The translations under genes were made by a program, and so were the position numbers. A DNA stretch of 64,000 nt from Dysgonomonas sp. BGC7 (lineage in GTDB: Bacteria > Bacteroidota > Bacteroidia > Bacteroidales > Dysgonomonadaceae): the NCBI RefSeq assembly GCF_001261735.1, contig NZ_CVRP01000001.1:248001-312000 (forward strand). The letters are read 5' to 3'. The notes beneath the pieces were generated by a model. It was not told where the DNA came from. It saw only the letters and a program-made list of their open reading frames with translations, and did not search any database. This document shows positions 8,573 through 16,616 of this stretch, one piece after another. The first letter of the stretch is position 1. Every line of letters begins with the position of its first letter.

Positions 8573-9589
8573 ATGCACAAAAAGACAAAAACATTTTCGA
8601 CAATAATACAGAGTAATAAAGAGGCTATTTCCAAATTCTATTATAAATATATCTTTTTGGTTATCATATTTTCTACAATTTTGGTGAGTGTAATACTGTA
8701 TCTTATGGATACTCATATTATACTGTTTGGAGATAATGAGACAGCACTAGGAGAGTATGTAAAGACTATGGCTACGGTTTTAGGTGGAGCTTTAGTTGTT
8801 CTTGGTCTGTGGATAAACAATAGAAGAGTGGTGGAGCAAACACGACAGAACAATATTGCCGAAAAAGGGCAGATAAATACTCGGTTTAAAGATGCAGCGA
8901 CTCTGCTAGGTGCAGAGCATGTAAGTACAATTCTGTCGGGAGTGTATGCTTTGCACCAAATCGCAATGGAAACTTCGACCGGACATAAGAGCCAGAGAGG
9001 GTATATAAATATAGTGCATGATATACTTTGTGCATATATAAGAGAGAATACAGCAACCATTAAAAATGAGGAAAACGGGAAAGCCTGGCGGATAAATGAG
9101 AAGCCGACAATCGTTATCCAGACTATAATTAAGGTATTATTCAAAAATGATGGATTTATATATAGTGATCTGATCACAGACTTGTCTGATTGCGTTTTTG
9201 AAGATATCTATCTGGATGAAGCCAATTTGGTCGGCGTAGATTTTTCCCGGACTAAATTTATTAAATCCAGTTTCAAAAATGCCCGTTTTACATCGTGCTA
9301 TCTGGAAGAAACATTTATTGATGAAACTGATTTTTCACGAACAGTTTTCAATAAGGTTGTTTTCGACCATTCATATATACGGGACTGTAAATTTGTGCAG
9401 TCAACTATTCAGAACTCTGATTATTGGGAAGTTACTTTTAATACCGTCAATTTTAAAGATGCGGTCTTTAATCAAGTCGATTTTAAAGATTCTGTATTCG
9501 AGCATGGTGTAAATTTCGGTAATACGCTCTTGGAAAATTATTCTGAAGAAGAAATAAAGATGAATAGTATTAAATTAACAACTCATTGA
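8573..9589 (+). CDS. Membrane-anchored pentapeptide-repeat protein
   Basis: 338 residues. Two predicted membrane helices lie near 27-46 and 66-84. A soluble helical segment (RFKDAATLLGAEHVSTILSGVYALHQIA, about 105-133) has the sequence pattern that often precedes pentapeptide repeats in membrane-linked family members. From about 205 to 320 the sequence runs in A(D/N)LXX-like five-residue units (DEANLVGVDFSRTKFIKSSF and similar), which fold as a right-handed quadrilateral beta-helix. The repeat domain should face the cytoplasm if both N and C termini are inside. Pentapeptide proteins include DNA-mimicking topoisomerase protectors, but membrane-anchored forms have no settled role. It appears monocistronic. 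Confidence 0.8.
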   Translation: MHKKTKTFSTIIQSNKEAISKFYYKYIFLVIIFSTILVSVILYLMDTHIILFGDNETALGEYVKTMATVLGGALVVLGLWINNRRVVEQTRQNNIAEKGQINTRFKDAATLLGAEHVSTILSGVYALHQIAMETSTGHKSQRGYINIVHDILCAYIRENTATIKNEENGKAWRINEKPTIVIQTIIKVLFKNDGFIYSDLITDLSDCVFEDIYLDEANLVGVDFSRTKFIKSSFKNARFTSCYLEETFIDETDFSRTVFNKVVFDHSYIRDCKFVQSTIQNSDYWEVTFNTVNFKDAVFNQVDFKDSVFEHGVNFGNTLLENYSEEEIKMNSIKLTTH

Positions 9590-9772
9590 TATCACTAAAG
9601 AAATTAAGCATTTAACAATATGTAAGGTTTGTTATTTTTTGAACGATAATCGGGCTATTTGTAAAGTTTATATAAAATATTTGGTTATCTGACTTTTAAG
9701 GACTAAATTTATATAATTCGCTATTATATAGTTTTTTACACTGTATAAAGAGATGAATTAATTTTACCTTTT

Positions 9773-9780
9773 TAGGTTTG
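9773..9780 (+). promoter_or_regulatory. Candidate -7 box (TAGGTTTG) for the 83-residue protein gene
   Basis: An exact TAnnTTTG match 32 bases before the ATG at 9812, giving a predicted leader of about 25 bases. No obvious -33 TTTG is seen. Confidence 0.4.
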
Positions 9781-9811
9781 TTGAATTTCTATTAATTAAA
9801 AAATCACTAAA

Positions 9812-10063
9812 ATGGATGTGCAAAGTAAAACTCCCTCGAAAGGGAGAGGACGCGTTATGAAAAAGCCTGAACGTATAAGTCAGGAGGAAATGTTAAAAAA
9901 AATATTAGACGATCATAAGAAAAGTTTAGGAGATGTTGTCTGGGTAAGAATTGATGATCGGACTCATATCGAACTACCTGCTAATATGTCAGAAGCCGAC
10001 AGGAATGAAAGAATCGAGAATTATTTAAAAAATTCGAATTTCAAACCGGCAAAGAGGTTGTAA
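9812..10063 (+). CDS. Uncharacterised small basic protein (83 residues)
   Basis: I do not recognise this protein. It has no signal peptide or membrane segment, so it is probably cytosolic. The N-terminus is rich in Lys, Arg and Gly (KTPSKGRGRVMKKPERISQ), followed by a helical segment (QEEMLKKILDDHKK), a beta-like stretch (DVVWVRIDDRTHIELP) and a charged C-terminal helix. The ATG follows a TAGGTTTG promoter-like box by a normal distance, and the codon choice looks coding. The next gene starts 78 bases later on the same strand, so the two may be co-transcribed. A nucleic-acid-binding role would fit the basic N-terminus, but that is speculation. Confidence 0.65.
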   Translation: MDVQSKTPSKGRGRVMKKPERISQEEMLKKILDDHKKSLGDVVWVRIDDRTHIELPANMSEADRNERIENYLKNSNFKPAKRL

Positions 10064-10141
10064 AACCGGAACGAAGATAAAAGTTGGGGTGTAATTATCC
10101 TCTAAAAAACTATTTAATAAAAATTTAATTGTTTTGATATT

Positions 10142-10789
10142 ATGAAAGTTGCATTAATTGGAGCTACCGGATTTGTAGGCTCTCAGGTATTAAAAGAGTT
10201 ATTAACAAGAGGTCATGAAGTAACTGCTATTGCCCGCAATGTAGCAAAAATAGAAAAGACCGATGACAAACTCTCTGCTGTAGGTGTCGATGTGATGAAC
10301 ACAGAAGCCCTGACAGAAGTGTTGAGAGAAAATAAATTAGTTATATGCGCTTATAATGCAGGTTGGGACAATCCCGATCTTTACAATAACTATGTCGATG
10401 CCTACGAGTCGATACAAAAAGCGACAAGAGCAGCAAACATCAGACGCTTCTTTGTAGTAGGCAATGCAGGGAGCTTATATATTGGAGGAAAACAACTGGT
10501 AGATACCGAAAATTTTCCTTCGAAGATGAAAGAGGGTGCAAGAGCATCTCGCGACCATTTCGATAAATTGAGGCGTGAGACTTATCTCGATTGGGTATAC
10601 CTATCACCCCCTACAGAGATGAATGACCAAATAACAACAGGCCGTACAGGACGGTATCGTATCGGTCGCGACGAACCGGTAATAAAAGATGGAACAGCAT
10701 CTGTTTCGGTCGAAGATCTAGCAGTAGTAGTTGCAGATGAAATAGATGAAAGAAAGCATTCGCGACAACATTTTACTGTAGGATACTAA
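10142..10789 (+). CDS. NAD(P)-binding oxidoreductase, atypical SDR/NmrA-like
   Basis: A 215-residue Rossmann protein. It opens with MKVALIGATGFVGSQVL, the GxTGxxG dinucleotide-binding motif of the atypical/extended short-chain dehydrogenase superfamily (NmrA/BVR-B-like). NAG at about 113-115 and the YLDWVYLSPP segment (about 148-157) are typical of the family that carries the label NAD(P)H-binding protein. Length matches the compact YwnB/YhfK-like members. Substrate unknown; relatives act on flavins, quinones or sugar nucleotides, or act as redox sensors. It is followed at 30 bases by a strong terminator, so it is the last gene of its unit. Confidence 0.88.
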   Translation: MKVALIGATGFVGSQVLKELLTRGHEVTAIARNVAKIEKTDDKLSAVGVDVMNTEALTEVLRENKLVICAYNAGWDNPDLYNNYVDAYESIQKATRAANIRRFFVVGNAGSLYIGGKQLVDTENFPSKMKEGARASRDHFDKLRRETYLDWVYLSPPTEMNDQITTGRTGRYRIGRDEPVIKDGTASVSVEDLAVVVADEIDERKHSRQHFTVGY

Positions 10790-10818
10790 TGTCTGTATAT
10801 GAAATTTACAATATAGAG

Positions 10819-10866
10819 AACTCAATTGTTCATGCCTTTGTATAGCAGTAACAATTGAGTTTTTTC
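10819..10866 (+). terminator. Intrinsic terminator after the SDR gene
   Basis: A perfect 12-bp stem (arms 10819-10830 and 10850-10861, AACTCAATTGTT and its complement, 19-base loop) followed by a T run from 10860. Plus-strand direction only. Confidence 0.85.
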
Positions 10867-10941
10867 TTCTAATTGTCCGTCCTATAATCGCAATTAAGAA
10901 AAAATGTGATAACTTAGCAGTATTGCTAATTATATTGACAT

Positions 10942-11496
10942 ATGGGTTTAGACAAAATTTCGGATGAGCGCCTTTTCCAGAATAATACAAAAGAAGAAAT
11001 AAGTTCATGGTGTAAGCAGTTGCAATACTTTCACTACATGAGATCGAGAGGAGGGCATAATTGCGAAGGAGATTCTTTTTGTGTCTATTTTAAATACGAT
11101 GGACTAGGCGATTTGAAGACTAAACTCGGTGCATTAAGTATTACTTTAAGTAACCTGAAAGAAGGAGATATAGCTTTCGATCCTCTCGAATCATATTCCT
11201 TTGATGATTTGGATAAGTTGAAAATAGTAATACCCTGTTATACTGATGTAGAACAACCACAATATGTAGAACTGTTTGGATATAAGGCTCATGTATGGGT
11301 AATGGATTTCCGTTTTGAGATTTCTATTTCCGGTACTAAAGACGGTCAGACTTATAAAGTATCAGATGAGGATTTTAAGGCATGTTGTGCACTAGAAAAA
11401 GAATTTGAACGTTTAGAGTGGAATATTTTTCTGGATGAAGATATAAAATCACAGGTTCATTGTATATCAAGAGAAAACTATCCCGAATTGTTTTAA
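10942..11496 (+). CDS. Uncharacterised protein (184 residues)
   Basis: I do not recognise this protein. It has no signal peptide or membrane helix and is acidic overall, so it is probably cytosolic. The N-terminal third includes a Cys/His-containing stretch (SWCKQLQYFHYMRSRGGHNC) and the remainder alternates beta-like and charged segments (FGYKAHVWVMDFRFEISISG). The gene stands alone: a strong terminator precedes it, and a small gene on the opposite strand overlaps its stop codon. A 6-bp palindrome (TTAGCA and TGCTAA, 10914-10929) lies 13 bases before the ATG and could bear on expression. Confidence 0.7.
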   Translation: MGLDKISDERLFQNNTKEEISSWCKQLQYFHYMRSRGGHNCEGDSFCVYFKYDGLGDLKTKLGALSITLSNLKEGDIAFDPLESYSFDDLDKLKIVIPCYTDVEQPQYVELFGYKAHVWVMDFRFEISISGTKDGQTYKVSDEDFKACCALEKEFERLEWNIFLDEDIKSQVHCISRENYPELF

Positions 11497-11669
11497 TTGT
11501 TGATACTATTATCAGGTTTCTCTTCCGAAATAGAATTGTCTTCGCAATCCAATTCCGCTTCAGAAATATTTCTTTGCAATAGCTCTAATATTTCGTTTAC
11601 CTGATGTCCCGAGTATTTCTCTATATCTACAATTAGCTCTGCCAATTGAATTAATTCAACTTTTTTCAT
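11493..11669 (-). CDS. Small uncharacterised protein, 58 residues
   Basis: A minus-strand frame of 58 codons, starting MKKVELIQLAELIVDIEKYS and ending KPDNSINN. It reads like a genuine coding sequence: an amphipathic helix rich in Leu, Ile and Glu (about 1-40) followed by an acidic tail. There is no membrane segment. Its TAA overlaps the stop codon of the 184-residue gene on the other strand by two bases (11494-11495), so the two genes converge tail to tail. The start is the only ATG. Function unknown; the helix could mediate protein binding. Comparative genomics is needed to prove that it is translated. Confidence 0.5.
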   Translation of the reverse strand: MKKVELIQLAELIVDIEKYSGHQVNEILELLQRNISEAELDCEDNSISEEKPDNSINN

Positions 11670-11884
11670 AATACAATTTACTGAAATGTATAACTGACTT
11701 CTGGTTGTGTAAAGTTAGGGTATTTATTGCAAATGACATTTATAAAAAGGATATTCTTCGGGATGTATCTTAAATACCGTTAATTTATTGCCTTCGCCAC
11801 TGGTTAAAAGTTGTTATTTGGAGATCTTTTGTTCTAGTATTTTGTTCTTTTGTAAGAAGTATATTAACCAAACATAAAACAAAA
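11670..11884. other. Intergenic region upstream of ecotin
   Basis: 215 bases between the divergent 58-residue gene and ecotin. I see no exact TAnnTTTG box within usual reach of the ecotin ATG; TAGTATTTTG near 11835 is the closest match. No other feature is recognised. Confidence 0.4.
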
Positions 11885-12364
11885 ATGAAACAATTAACGA
11901 AATTCGCAGCCGCTTTACTTACAATCTGTTTATTTACTGCTCATTCCTTATCAGCGTCAGCTAAAGGTGGAGATGATGTTTCTCCCTTTCCTGCTGCCCC
12001 CGAAGGTATGGTGAGGCATGTGATAGAACTAAGTAAGAAATCGGATGAATCTGCATTCAAAGTAGAGATAGTTCCGGGTAAAGTAATGAGTGTAGATTGC
12101 AATGTGCATCGTCTGATGGGTACTCTGACTGAAAAAAATCTGGAAGGATGGGGCTATACATATTATGAGTTTTCTTCAGATGGTAAAACTACATCTACTC
12201 TGATGGCTTGCAACAAGCCTAATGTAGACAAATTCGTTTCGGGACAGACTTTAATTGTAAGATACAATAGTAAATTGCCTATAGTAGTGTATGCTCCAAA
12301 AGGTTTTGAAGTAAAATATAAAATTTGGAAAGCAGGAAAAGAACAAGTTTCGAAAGTTAAATAA
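11885..12364 (+). CDS. eco: Ecotin, periplasmic serine protease inhibitor
   Basis: 159 residues that align along their length with E. coli ecotin. A signal peptide ends around residue 26 (LSASA). The hallmark blocks are VDCNVHRLMG (about 70-79), LEGWGYTYYEF (86-96), STLMAC (104-109) and RYNSKLPIVVY followed by VKYKIWKA. Cys72 and Cys109 match the conserved disulfide. By alignment Leu106 takes the place of the P1 Met of the E. coli reactive loop. Ecotin is a dimeric periplasmic inhibitor of trypsin-fold proteases, and in gut bacteria it is thought to protect against host proteases such as elastase. Leu at P1 should still suit elastase- or chymotrypsin-like targets (inference). The gene is monocistronic, ending at a strong terminator. 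Confidence 0.95.
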   Translation: MKQLTKFAAALLTICLFTAHSLSASAKGGDDVSPFPAAPEGMVRHVIELSKKSDESAFKVEIVPGKVMSVDCNVHRLMGTLTEKNLEGWGYTYYEFSSDGKTTSTLMACNKPNVDKFVSGQTLIVRYNSKLPIVVYAPKGFEVKYKIWKAGKEQVSKVK

Positions 12365-12386
12365 GCTTATTAATTATAAGTGTTTT

Positions 12387-12446
12387 AAATAGAGAAGAAA
12401 AAGGATTGAGAGGTTACTCCCAATTCTTTTTCTTCTCTATTTTTTT
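12387..12446 (+). terminator. Intrinsic terminator after ecotin
   Basis: A 22-bp stem with one G-T pair (arms 12387-12408 and 12421-12442, 12-base loop), followed by T residues to 12446. The right arm overlaps the stop codon of the convergent DUF2179-type gene (12437-12439), so the structure may also end that transcript, although its minus-strand T tract is weak. Confidence 0.88.
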
Positions 12447-13006
12447 GTTGGATTTAGAAACGATTGCTTATTCCAGTTTTTAGATGCAAATATTCCTTTT
12501 TTCTTAGACCTTATATCTTCGACCAGATAAAAAACGTTGGAGTCAAACTCTGATATGATTGTTACTACTTCGTTCAGCGACTTTCTGTCTATAACTATTT
12601 CTACAATATGAACTTGAGAAATAGCTCCTTCTCCTCTGATGAAAGTGGCTCCAATATCTTTTTTGTTTAATAGTTTAATAAGCTCTGTAGCATCTTTTTT
12701 TGTATATACCCGAAGTAGCTGATAACCAAAAGCAATACGATTCTCAACTAAAATACCTACATAATTCCCTGCTGCATATCCTGCTGCATAAGCTAGATAG
12801 GCCACAATACTATCAGCATGAGCAAAAATTTGGGAAATAATCACAACCCATATGAATACTTCAAAGAAACCTACAATAGGCGCTTTGTAACGCTCTCCTT
12901 TTGATACGAAAATGATGCGTAAAGTACCTAATGTAACATCACAGATACGTCCGAAGAAAATAACAATGGGTAATAGCCAGGGGTAAGTTTCGAAGATGGT
13001 AAACAT
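12437..13006 (-). CDS. DUF2179/UPF0316-family membrane protein
   Basis: 189 residues. Three hydrophobic segments occupy the first 90 residues (PWLLPIVIFFGRICDVTLGTLRIIFV, then VGFFEVFIWVVIISQI and AYLAYAAGYAAGNYVGI). The motif FGRICDVTLGTLR is typical of the DUF5698/UPF0316 N-terminal domain. Residues 95-175 form a soluble DUF2179 domain (YTKKDATELIKLLNKKDIGAT and VHIVEIVIDRK). The family is widespread and uncharacterised; the soluble domain is thought to be a cytoplasmic regulatory module. Single gene, convergent with ecotin. Confidence 0.88.
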   Translation of the reverse strand: MFTIFETYPWLLPIVIFFGRICDVTLGTLRIIFVSKGERYKAPIVGFFEVFIWVVIISQIFAHADSIVAYLAYAAGYAAGNYVGILVENRIAFGYQLLRVYTKKDATELIKLLNKKDIGATFIRGEGAISQVHIVEIVIDRKSLNEVVTIISEFDSNVFYLVEDIRSKKKGIFASKNWNKQSFLNPTKK

Positions 13007-13323
13007 AATGTTCTGTTTTTAATCAATATCAAACTGTATATACTATATTCAAATTACTTATAAAGATACGTAAAATAGCTATGCAGAGTGTGTTTGTTTT
13101 GATTATAAAGGGATTATTCCGAATACTTGAAAAATAGAATGAAGAGATTCTTTCTGATAAGAATGGCAATATGATTTTTTATTTGTTAAAATAACGAAAA
13201 TAGTGTAACCTTTTTTAGTTTATTACGACATATAAATAATAAAGATCTCAGAATATAAGCTGAATAAAAAGATATATTCTATTTTTGGATATTAAAAAGT
13301 ATATATTTAATAAATAGACAGGC
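13007..13323. other. Divergent intergenic region (317 bases)
   Basis: An AT-rich spacer between the DUF2179-type gene and the MacAB-like operon. It holds the candidate operon promoter at 13280. A near-match TATCTTTA on the minus strand around 13062-13069 could serve the DUF2179-type gene. No reading frame or RNA gene is seen. Confidence 0.5.
13280..13287 (+). promoter_or_regulatory. Candidate -7 box (TATTTTTG) for the MacAB-like operon
   Basis: An exact TAnnTTTG match 37 bases before the GTG start at 13324, implying a leader of about 30 bases. Confidence 0.45.
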
Positions 13324-14022
13324 GTGATAAAAATTGAAAATCTGAACAAATCGTATTATAATGGGCCTGTACCCTTACATGTTTTGAAGGGGATCAACCT
13401 GGAAGTGGCAAGAGGAGAATTGGTATCCATAATGGGAGCTTCGGGTTCCGGAAAATCGACTTTACTCAATATTTTAGGAATTTTGGATACCTATGATACA
13501 GGGAAATATTATTTAGATGATGTTCTAATTAAAAATCCCAGTGAAACTTTAGCTGCTGAGTTGAGAAATAAGAAAATAGGATTCATATTTCAGTCTTTCA
13601 ATCTTATTTCCTTTAAAAACGCTGTAGAAAATGTAGCTTTACCTCTTTACTATCAAGGAGTGAACCGTAAAAAACGCAATGCACTGGCTATGGAATATCT
13701 GGATAAGATGGGATTGGCTAGTCATGCCTTACATATGCCTAATGAGCTTTCGGGTGGACAAAAGCAGCGTGTGGCCATTGCTCGTGCTCTTATAGCCCAA
13801 CCTCAAATAATATTGGCCGACGAACCTACCGGAGCACTCGATAGTAAAACTTCACGAGAGGTAATGCAATTACTTCGCGAAATAAATACAAATGATGGCA
13901 TCACTATGCTTATTGTTACCCACGAGCAAGCTGTAGCTAATGCAACAGATAGAGTGATACATATCAAAGATGGCGTAATAGGTGCAATAGAAGTCAATGA
14001 GAATCCAATAATAGAAATGTAA
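13324..14022 (+). CDS. ABC transporter ATP-binding protein (MacB/LolD-like)
   Basis: A 232-residue nucleotide-binding subunit. Walker A is GASGSGKST (about 38-46), the Q-loop is FIFQSFNL, the signature is LSGGQKQRVAIARAL and Walker B is IILADEPTGALD, all in order. The EPTGALD variant is typical of the MacB/LolD/FtsE subfamily, which powers mechanotransmission rather than membrane transport. The start is GTG; no upstream in-frame ATG exists, and MIKIENLNKSYYNG is the expected beginning. It is the first of five plus-strand genes: ATPase, two FtsX-type permeases, adaptor and TolC. Confidence 0.94.
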   Translation: MIKIENLNKSYYNGPVPLHVLKGINLEVARGELVSIMGASGSGKSTLLNILGILDTYDTGKYYLDDVLIKNPSETLAAELRNKKIGFIFQSFNLISFKNAVENVALPLYYQGVNRKKRNALAMEYLDKMGLASHALHMPNELSGGQKQRVAIARALIAQPQIILADEPTGALDSKTSREVMQLLREINTNDGITMLIVTHEQAVANATDRVIHIKDGVIGAIEVNENPIIEM

Positions 14023-14033
14023 AAAAAACCTGT

Positions 14034-15293
14034 ATGTTCGATTTCGATTCTTTGCGAGAAATCCTTTCCACTATCAGTAAAAATAAGTTGAGGACATTCC
14101 TTACCGGAATTGCTGTGGCATGGGGTATATTTATGCTTATCATCTTATTGGCAGCAGGTAATGGTCTGAAAAATGGAGTAACTTCAAATTTTTCGCATCG
14201 TGCAAAAAATTCGGTGACACTGTGGCCGGGATGGACTTCGATGCCGTATAATGGAATGCCTTCTAACCGGAATATAAAATTCGATTACAAAGATTACGAC
14301 CTTATAAGAAATAAAATACCCGAAGTGCAATATGTTTCGGTACGGGTAGATCAGAGTGTAACTATATCTTATGAAAAAGAATACGGAGCATGGTCTCTGA
14401 ACGGAGTAACTGAAGAGGCGGCCTATATTAACAATATAGAAGTATTGACTGGCAATGGAAGGTTCCTTAATAAAATAGATGTACAAAATCGCAGGAAGGT
14501 TGTAGTGATAAGTCCCGATATGAAAAAGGTCTTGTTTAAAGATCAAGATCCAATAGGGAAGTATATTGTCGCAAACAACTCTATAGCTTTCAGGGTGATT
14601 GGTGTATATGATGATTCTAATACATTCAGCAACAACCCTCCGGCATATATACCGTTTACTACAGCTCAAATGTTGTATAATAAAGGATGGGGATTTCGGA
14701 GTATAGACTTCACTGTTGTGGGACTTGATTCGAAAGAAAAAAATGAGAAGTTTATAGAACGTCTGCGTATGCAGATGGGCAAGTTGCACAACTTTGATCC
14801 CGCAGACCGATCGGCTCTGTATGTGAGAAATACAGCTCAGGATATGCTCGAGGCTGAAAGTATATTTTTTATAATTACTGCATTTATTGTTGTCATCGGA
14901 ATTTCTTCCTTACTCGCCGGAATTGTCGGCGTAGGTAATATTATGTTGATAACAGTAAAAGAACGTACCCGCGAAATAGGTATACGCAAAGCAATAGGAG
15001 CAACACCTTTTTCAGTACTTAAGCTAATTATCTTTGAGTCTATAATTATAACATCTGTAGCCGGATATATGGGAATGGTAGCTGGAGTGGCTTTAACAGA
15101 GCTTATTAGCAATATGATGGCGGCTAGTGCCGGAGCATCGGACGGCCCCAGTATATTTAAAGATCCCACAGTAGATCTTACCACAGTCATTATAGCTACT
15201 TTGGCGTTGGTTGTGGCCGGTACTGTTGCAGGATTAATTCCTGCACTGAAAGCAACAAAAGTGAGTCCGATAGAAGCAATGAGAGCCGAATAA
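14034..15293 (+). CDS. MacB-like ABC transporter permease, first copy
   Basis: A 419-residue FtsX/MacB-type permease. One N-terminal membrane helix (TFLTGIAVAWGIFMLIILLAAGNGL) is followed by a large periplasmic MacB_PCD domain (about 50-275) and three C-terminal helices beginning IFFIITAFIVVIGISSLLAGIVGVGNI. The coupling-helix motif VKERTREIGIRKAIGA is plain. It starts 11 bases after the ATPase stop. In this family two permeases pair with the ATPase; the next gene is the partner and about the same length. The predicted role is ATP-driven export from the periplasm through TolC. Confidence 0.93.
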   Translation: MFDFDSLREILSTISKNKLRTFLTGIAVAWGIFMLIILLAAGNGLKNGVTSNFSHRAKNSVTLWPGWTSMPYNGMPSNRNIKFDYKDYDLIRNKIPEVQYVSVRVDQSVTISYEKEYGAWSLNGVTEEAAYINNIEVLTGNGRFLNKIDVQNRRKVVVISPDMKKVLFKDQDPIGKYIVANNSIAFRVIGVYDDSNTFSNNPPAYIPFTTAQMLYNKGWGFRSIDFTVVGLDSKEKNEKFIERLRMQMGKLHNFDPADRSALYVRNTAQDMLEAESIFFIITAFIVVIGISSLLAGIVGVGNIMLITVKERTREIGIRKAIGATPFSVLKLIIFESIIITSVAGYMGMVAGVALTELISNMMAASAGASDGPSIFKDPTVDLTTVIIATLALVVAGTVAGLIPALKATKVSPIEAMRAE

Positions 15294-15308
15294 AATTAGA
15301 AATAAAAT

Positions 15309-16565
15309 ATGTTTGATTTAGATAATTGGCAAGAAATATGGGCAACCATAACCCGAAATAAGTTTCGGAGTATACTTACCGGACTAGGTGTGTCATGGGG
15401 GCTGTTTATGCTGATCATTCTTGTTGGAGTAGGTAATTCCTTCGAAGGAGGAATTCTGAAGAACGTTGATGGATTTGCTGCCAACTCATGTTTCTTTTTC
15501 ACCGATCGCACCAGCGAGGCTTATAAAGGATATCGGAAAGGACGTTGGTGGAATATGAACAATAGAGATCTTACGCTGATTAAGCAAAAAGCTCAATCGG
15601 TAGAACTTATTTCGCCTGTACTTTTTGGCGACAGTGGAGATAAGAATGTTGTACGAGGCCCCAAATCTGGTTCGTATGGAACAAGAGGTGTATATCCGGC
15701 ACATTTTCAGATCGAACAGCAACATATCTTGGCGGGGCGACTATTCAATGATCTGGATATCGAAGGCTACAGGAAAGTATGTGTGATAGGTAAAGAGGTG
15801 TATGAAACACTCTTTAAACCTGACGAAAACCCTCAAGGGCAATATATACGTGTCAATGGCATCTATTTTCAAGTTATAGGCGTTATCAGACCCAAATCAG
15901 GAGCTTCTATCGGGGGAGATGTCGAATCTACTGTTTTTATTCCGTTTTCTACAATGCAGCGAGCATTCAATCAGGGAGATAAAATTCATTTTCTTGCTTG
16001 TACAACAAAATCGGGTTATACCGGAACAATGGTTGAAGAGGAAGTAAAGAATATCCTTCGGGTTGCTCACGATATAGCACCTACTGACGATAAAGCAGTA
16101 AGAAGTTTCAATATTGAGAAAGAATTTCAGATGTTCAATAATCTTTTCACCGGAATAAACTTTCTAATATGGTTTGTAGGTGGTGGTGCATTACTTTCAG
16201 GTATTATCGGTATCAGTAATATTATGCTTGTAACAGTAAGAGAGCGCACCCGCGAAATCGGTGTTAGAAGAGCGCTAGGGGCTAAGCCTGTTACTATTGT
16301 AAAACAGATATTGAGCGAGAGTTTTGTCCTCACAGCTTTGGCTGGGTTCATTGGCTTTTTTGCAGGAGTAGCTTTAGTCGAACTGGTAAGTTATTTTATG
16401 ACGGGAAATATAGGCGATGATGTATTCCTTATACCTCCGTTCGTCTCTTTCTGGACAGCAATTAAGGCGATGTGTGTATTGATTATCGCCGGAGTTTTGT
16501 CTGGTCTCATGCCTGCAATGAGAGCTTTGAGTATCAAAGCCATTGATGCAATAAGGGAAGAATAA
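15309..16565 (+). CDS. MacB-like ABC transporter permease, second copy
   Basis: A 418-residue paralog of the preceding permease with the same layout: N-terminal helix (ILTGLGVSWGLFMLIILVGVGNS), MacB periplasmic domain, and three C-terminal helices with VRERTREIGVRRALGA. The two proteins are clearly homologous but well diverged, so a heterodimer is more likely than a recent duplication. The gap to the first permease is 15 bases. A direct repeat spans its stop codon. Confidence 0.93.
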   Translation: MFDLDNWQEIWATITRNKFRSILTGLGVSWGLFMLIILVGVGNSFEGGILKNVDGFAANSCFFFTDRTSEAYKGYRKGRWWNMNNRDLTLIKQKAQSVELISPVLFGDSGDKNVVRGPKSGSYGTRGVYPAHFQIEQQHILAGRLFNDLDIEGYRKVCVIGKEVYETLFKPDENPQGQYIRVNGIYFQVIGVIRPKSGASIGGDVESTVFIPFSTMQRAFNQGDKIHFLACTTKSGYTGTMVEEEVKNILRVAHDIAPTDDKAVRSFNIEKEFQMFNNLFTGINFLIWFVGGGALLSGIIGISNIMLVTVRERTREIGVRRALGAKPVTIVKQILSESFVLTALAGFIGFFAGVALVELVSYFMTGNIGDDVFLIPPFVSFWTAIKAMCVLIIAGVLSGLMPAMRALSIKAIDAIREE

Positions 16566-16597
16566 ACGATAAATGATAGAAGATAATAAACGATAAA
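16561..16597. repeat. Direct repeat AATAAACGATAAA between permease and adaptor genes
   Basis: The 13-base unit occurs at 16561-16573 and 16585-16597, 24 bases apart, in the 51-base gap after the second permease. The first copy contains that gene's stop codon. Probably a slip duplication of AT-rich spacer; a role in translation of the adaptor is possible but unsupported. Confidence 0.45.
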
Positions 16598-16616
16598 AAA
16601 TTATAAACTAAATAAT

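Noticed and set aside
8713-9177. A 154-codon frame on the minus strand
   Set aside because: It lies wholly within the pentapeptide gene, has no promoter of its own, and its composition does not resemble a protein domain.
14184-14789. A 201-codon minus-strand frame
   Set aside because: Antisense to the first MacB-like permease; Tyr/His/Arg-rich shadow with no domain pattern.
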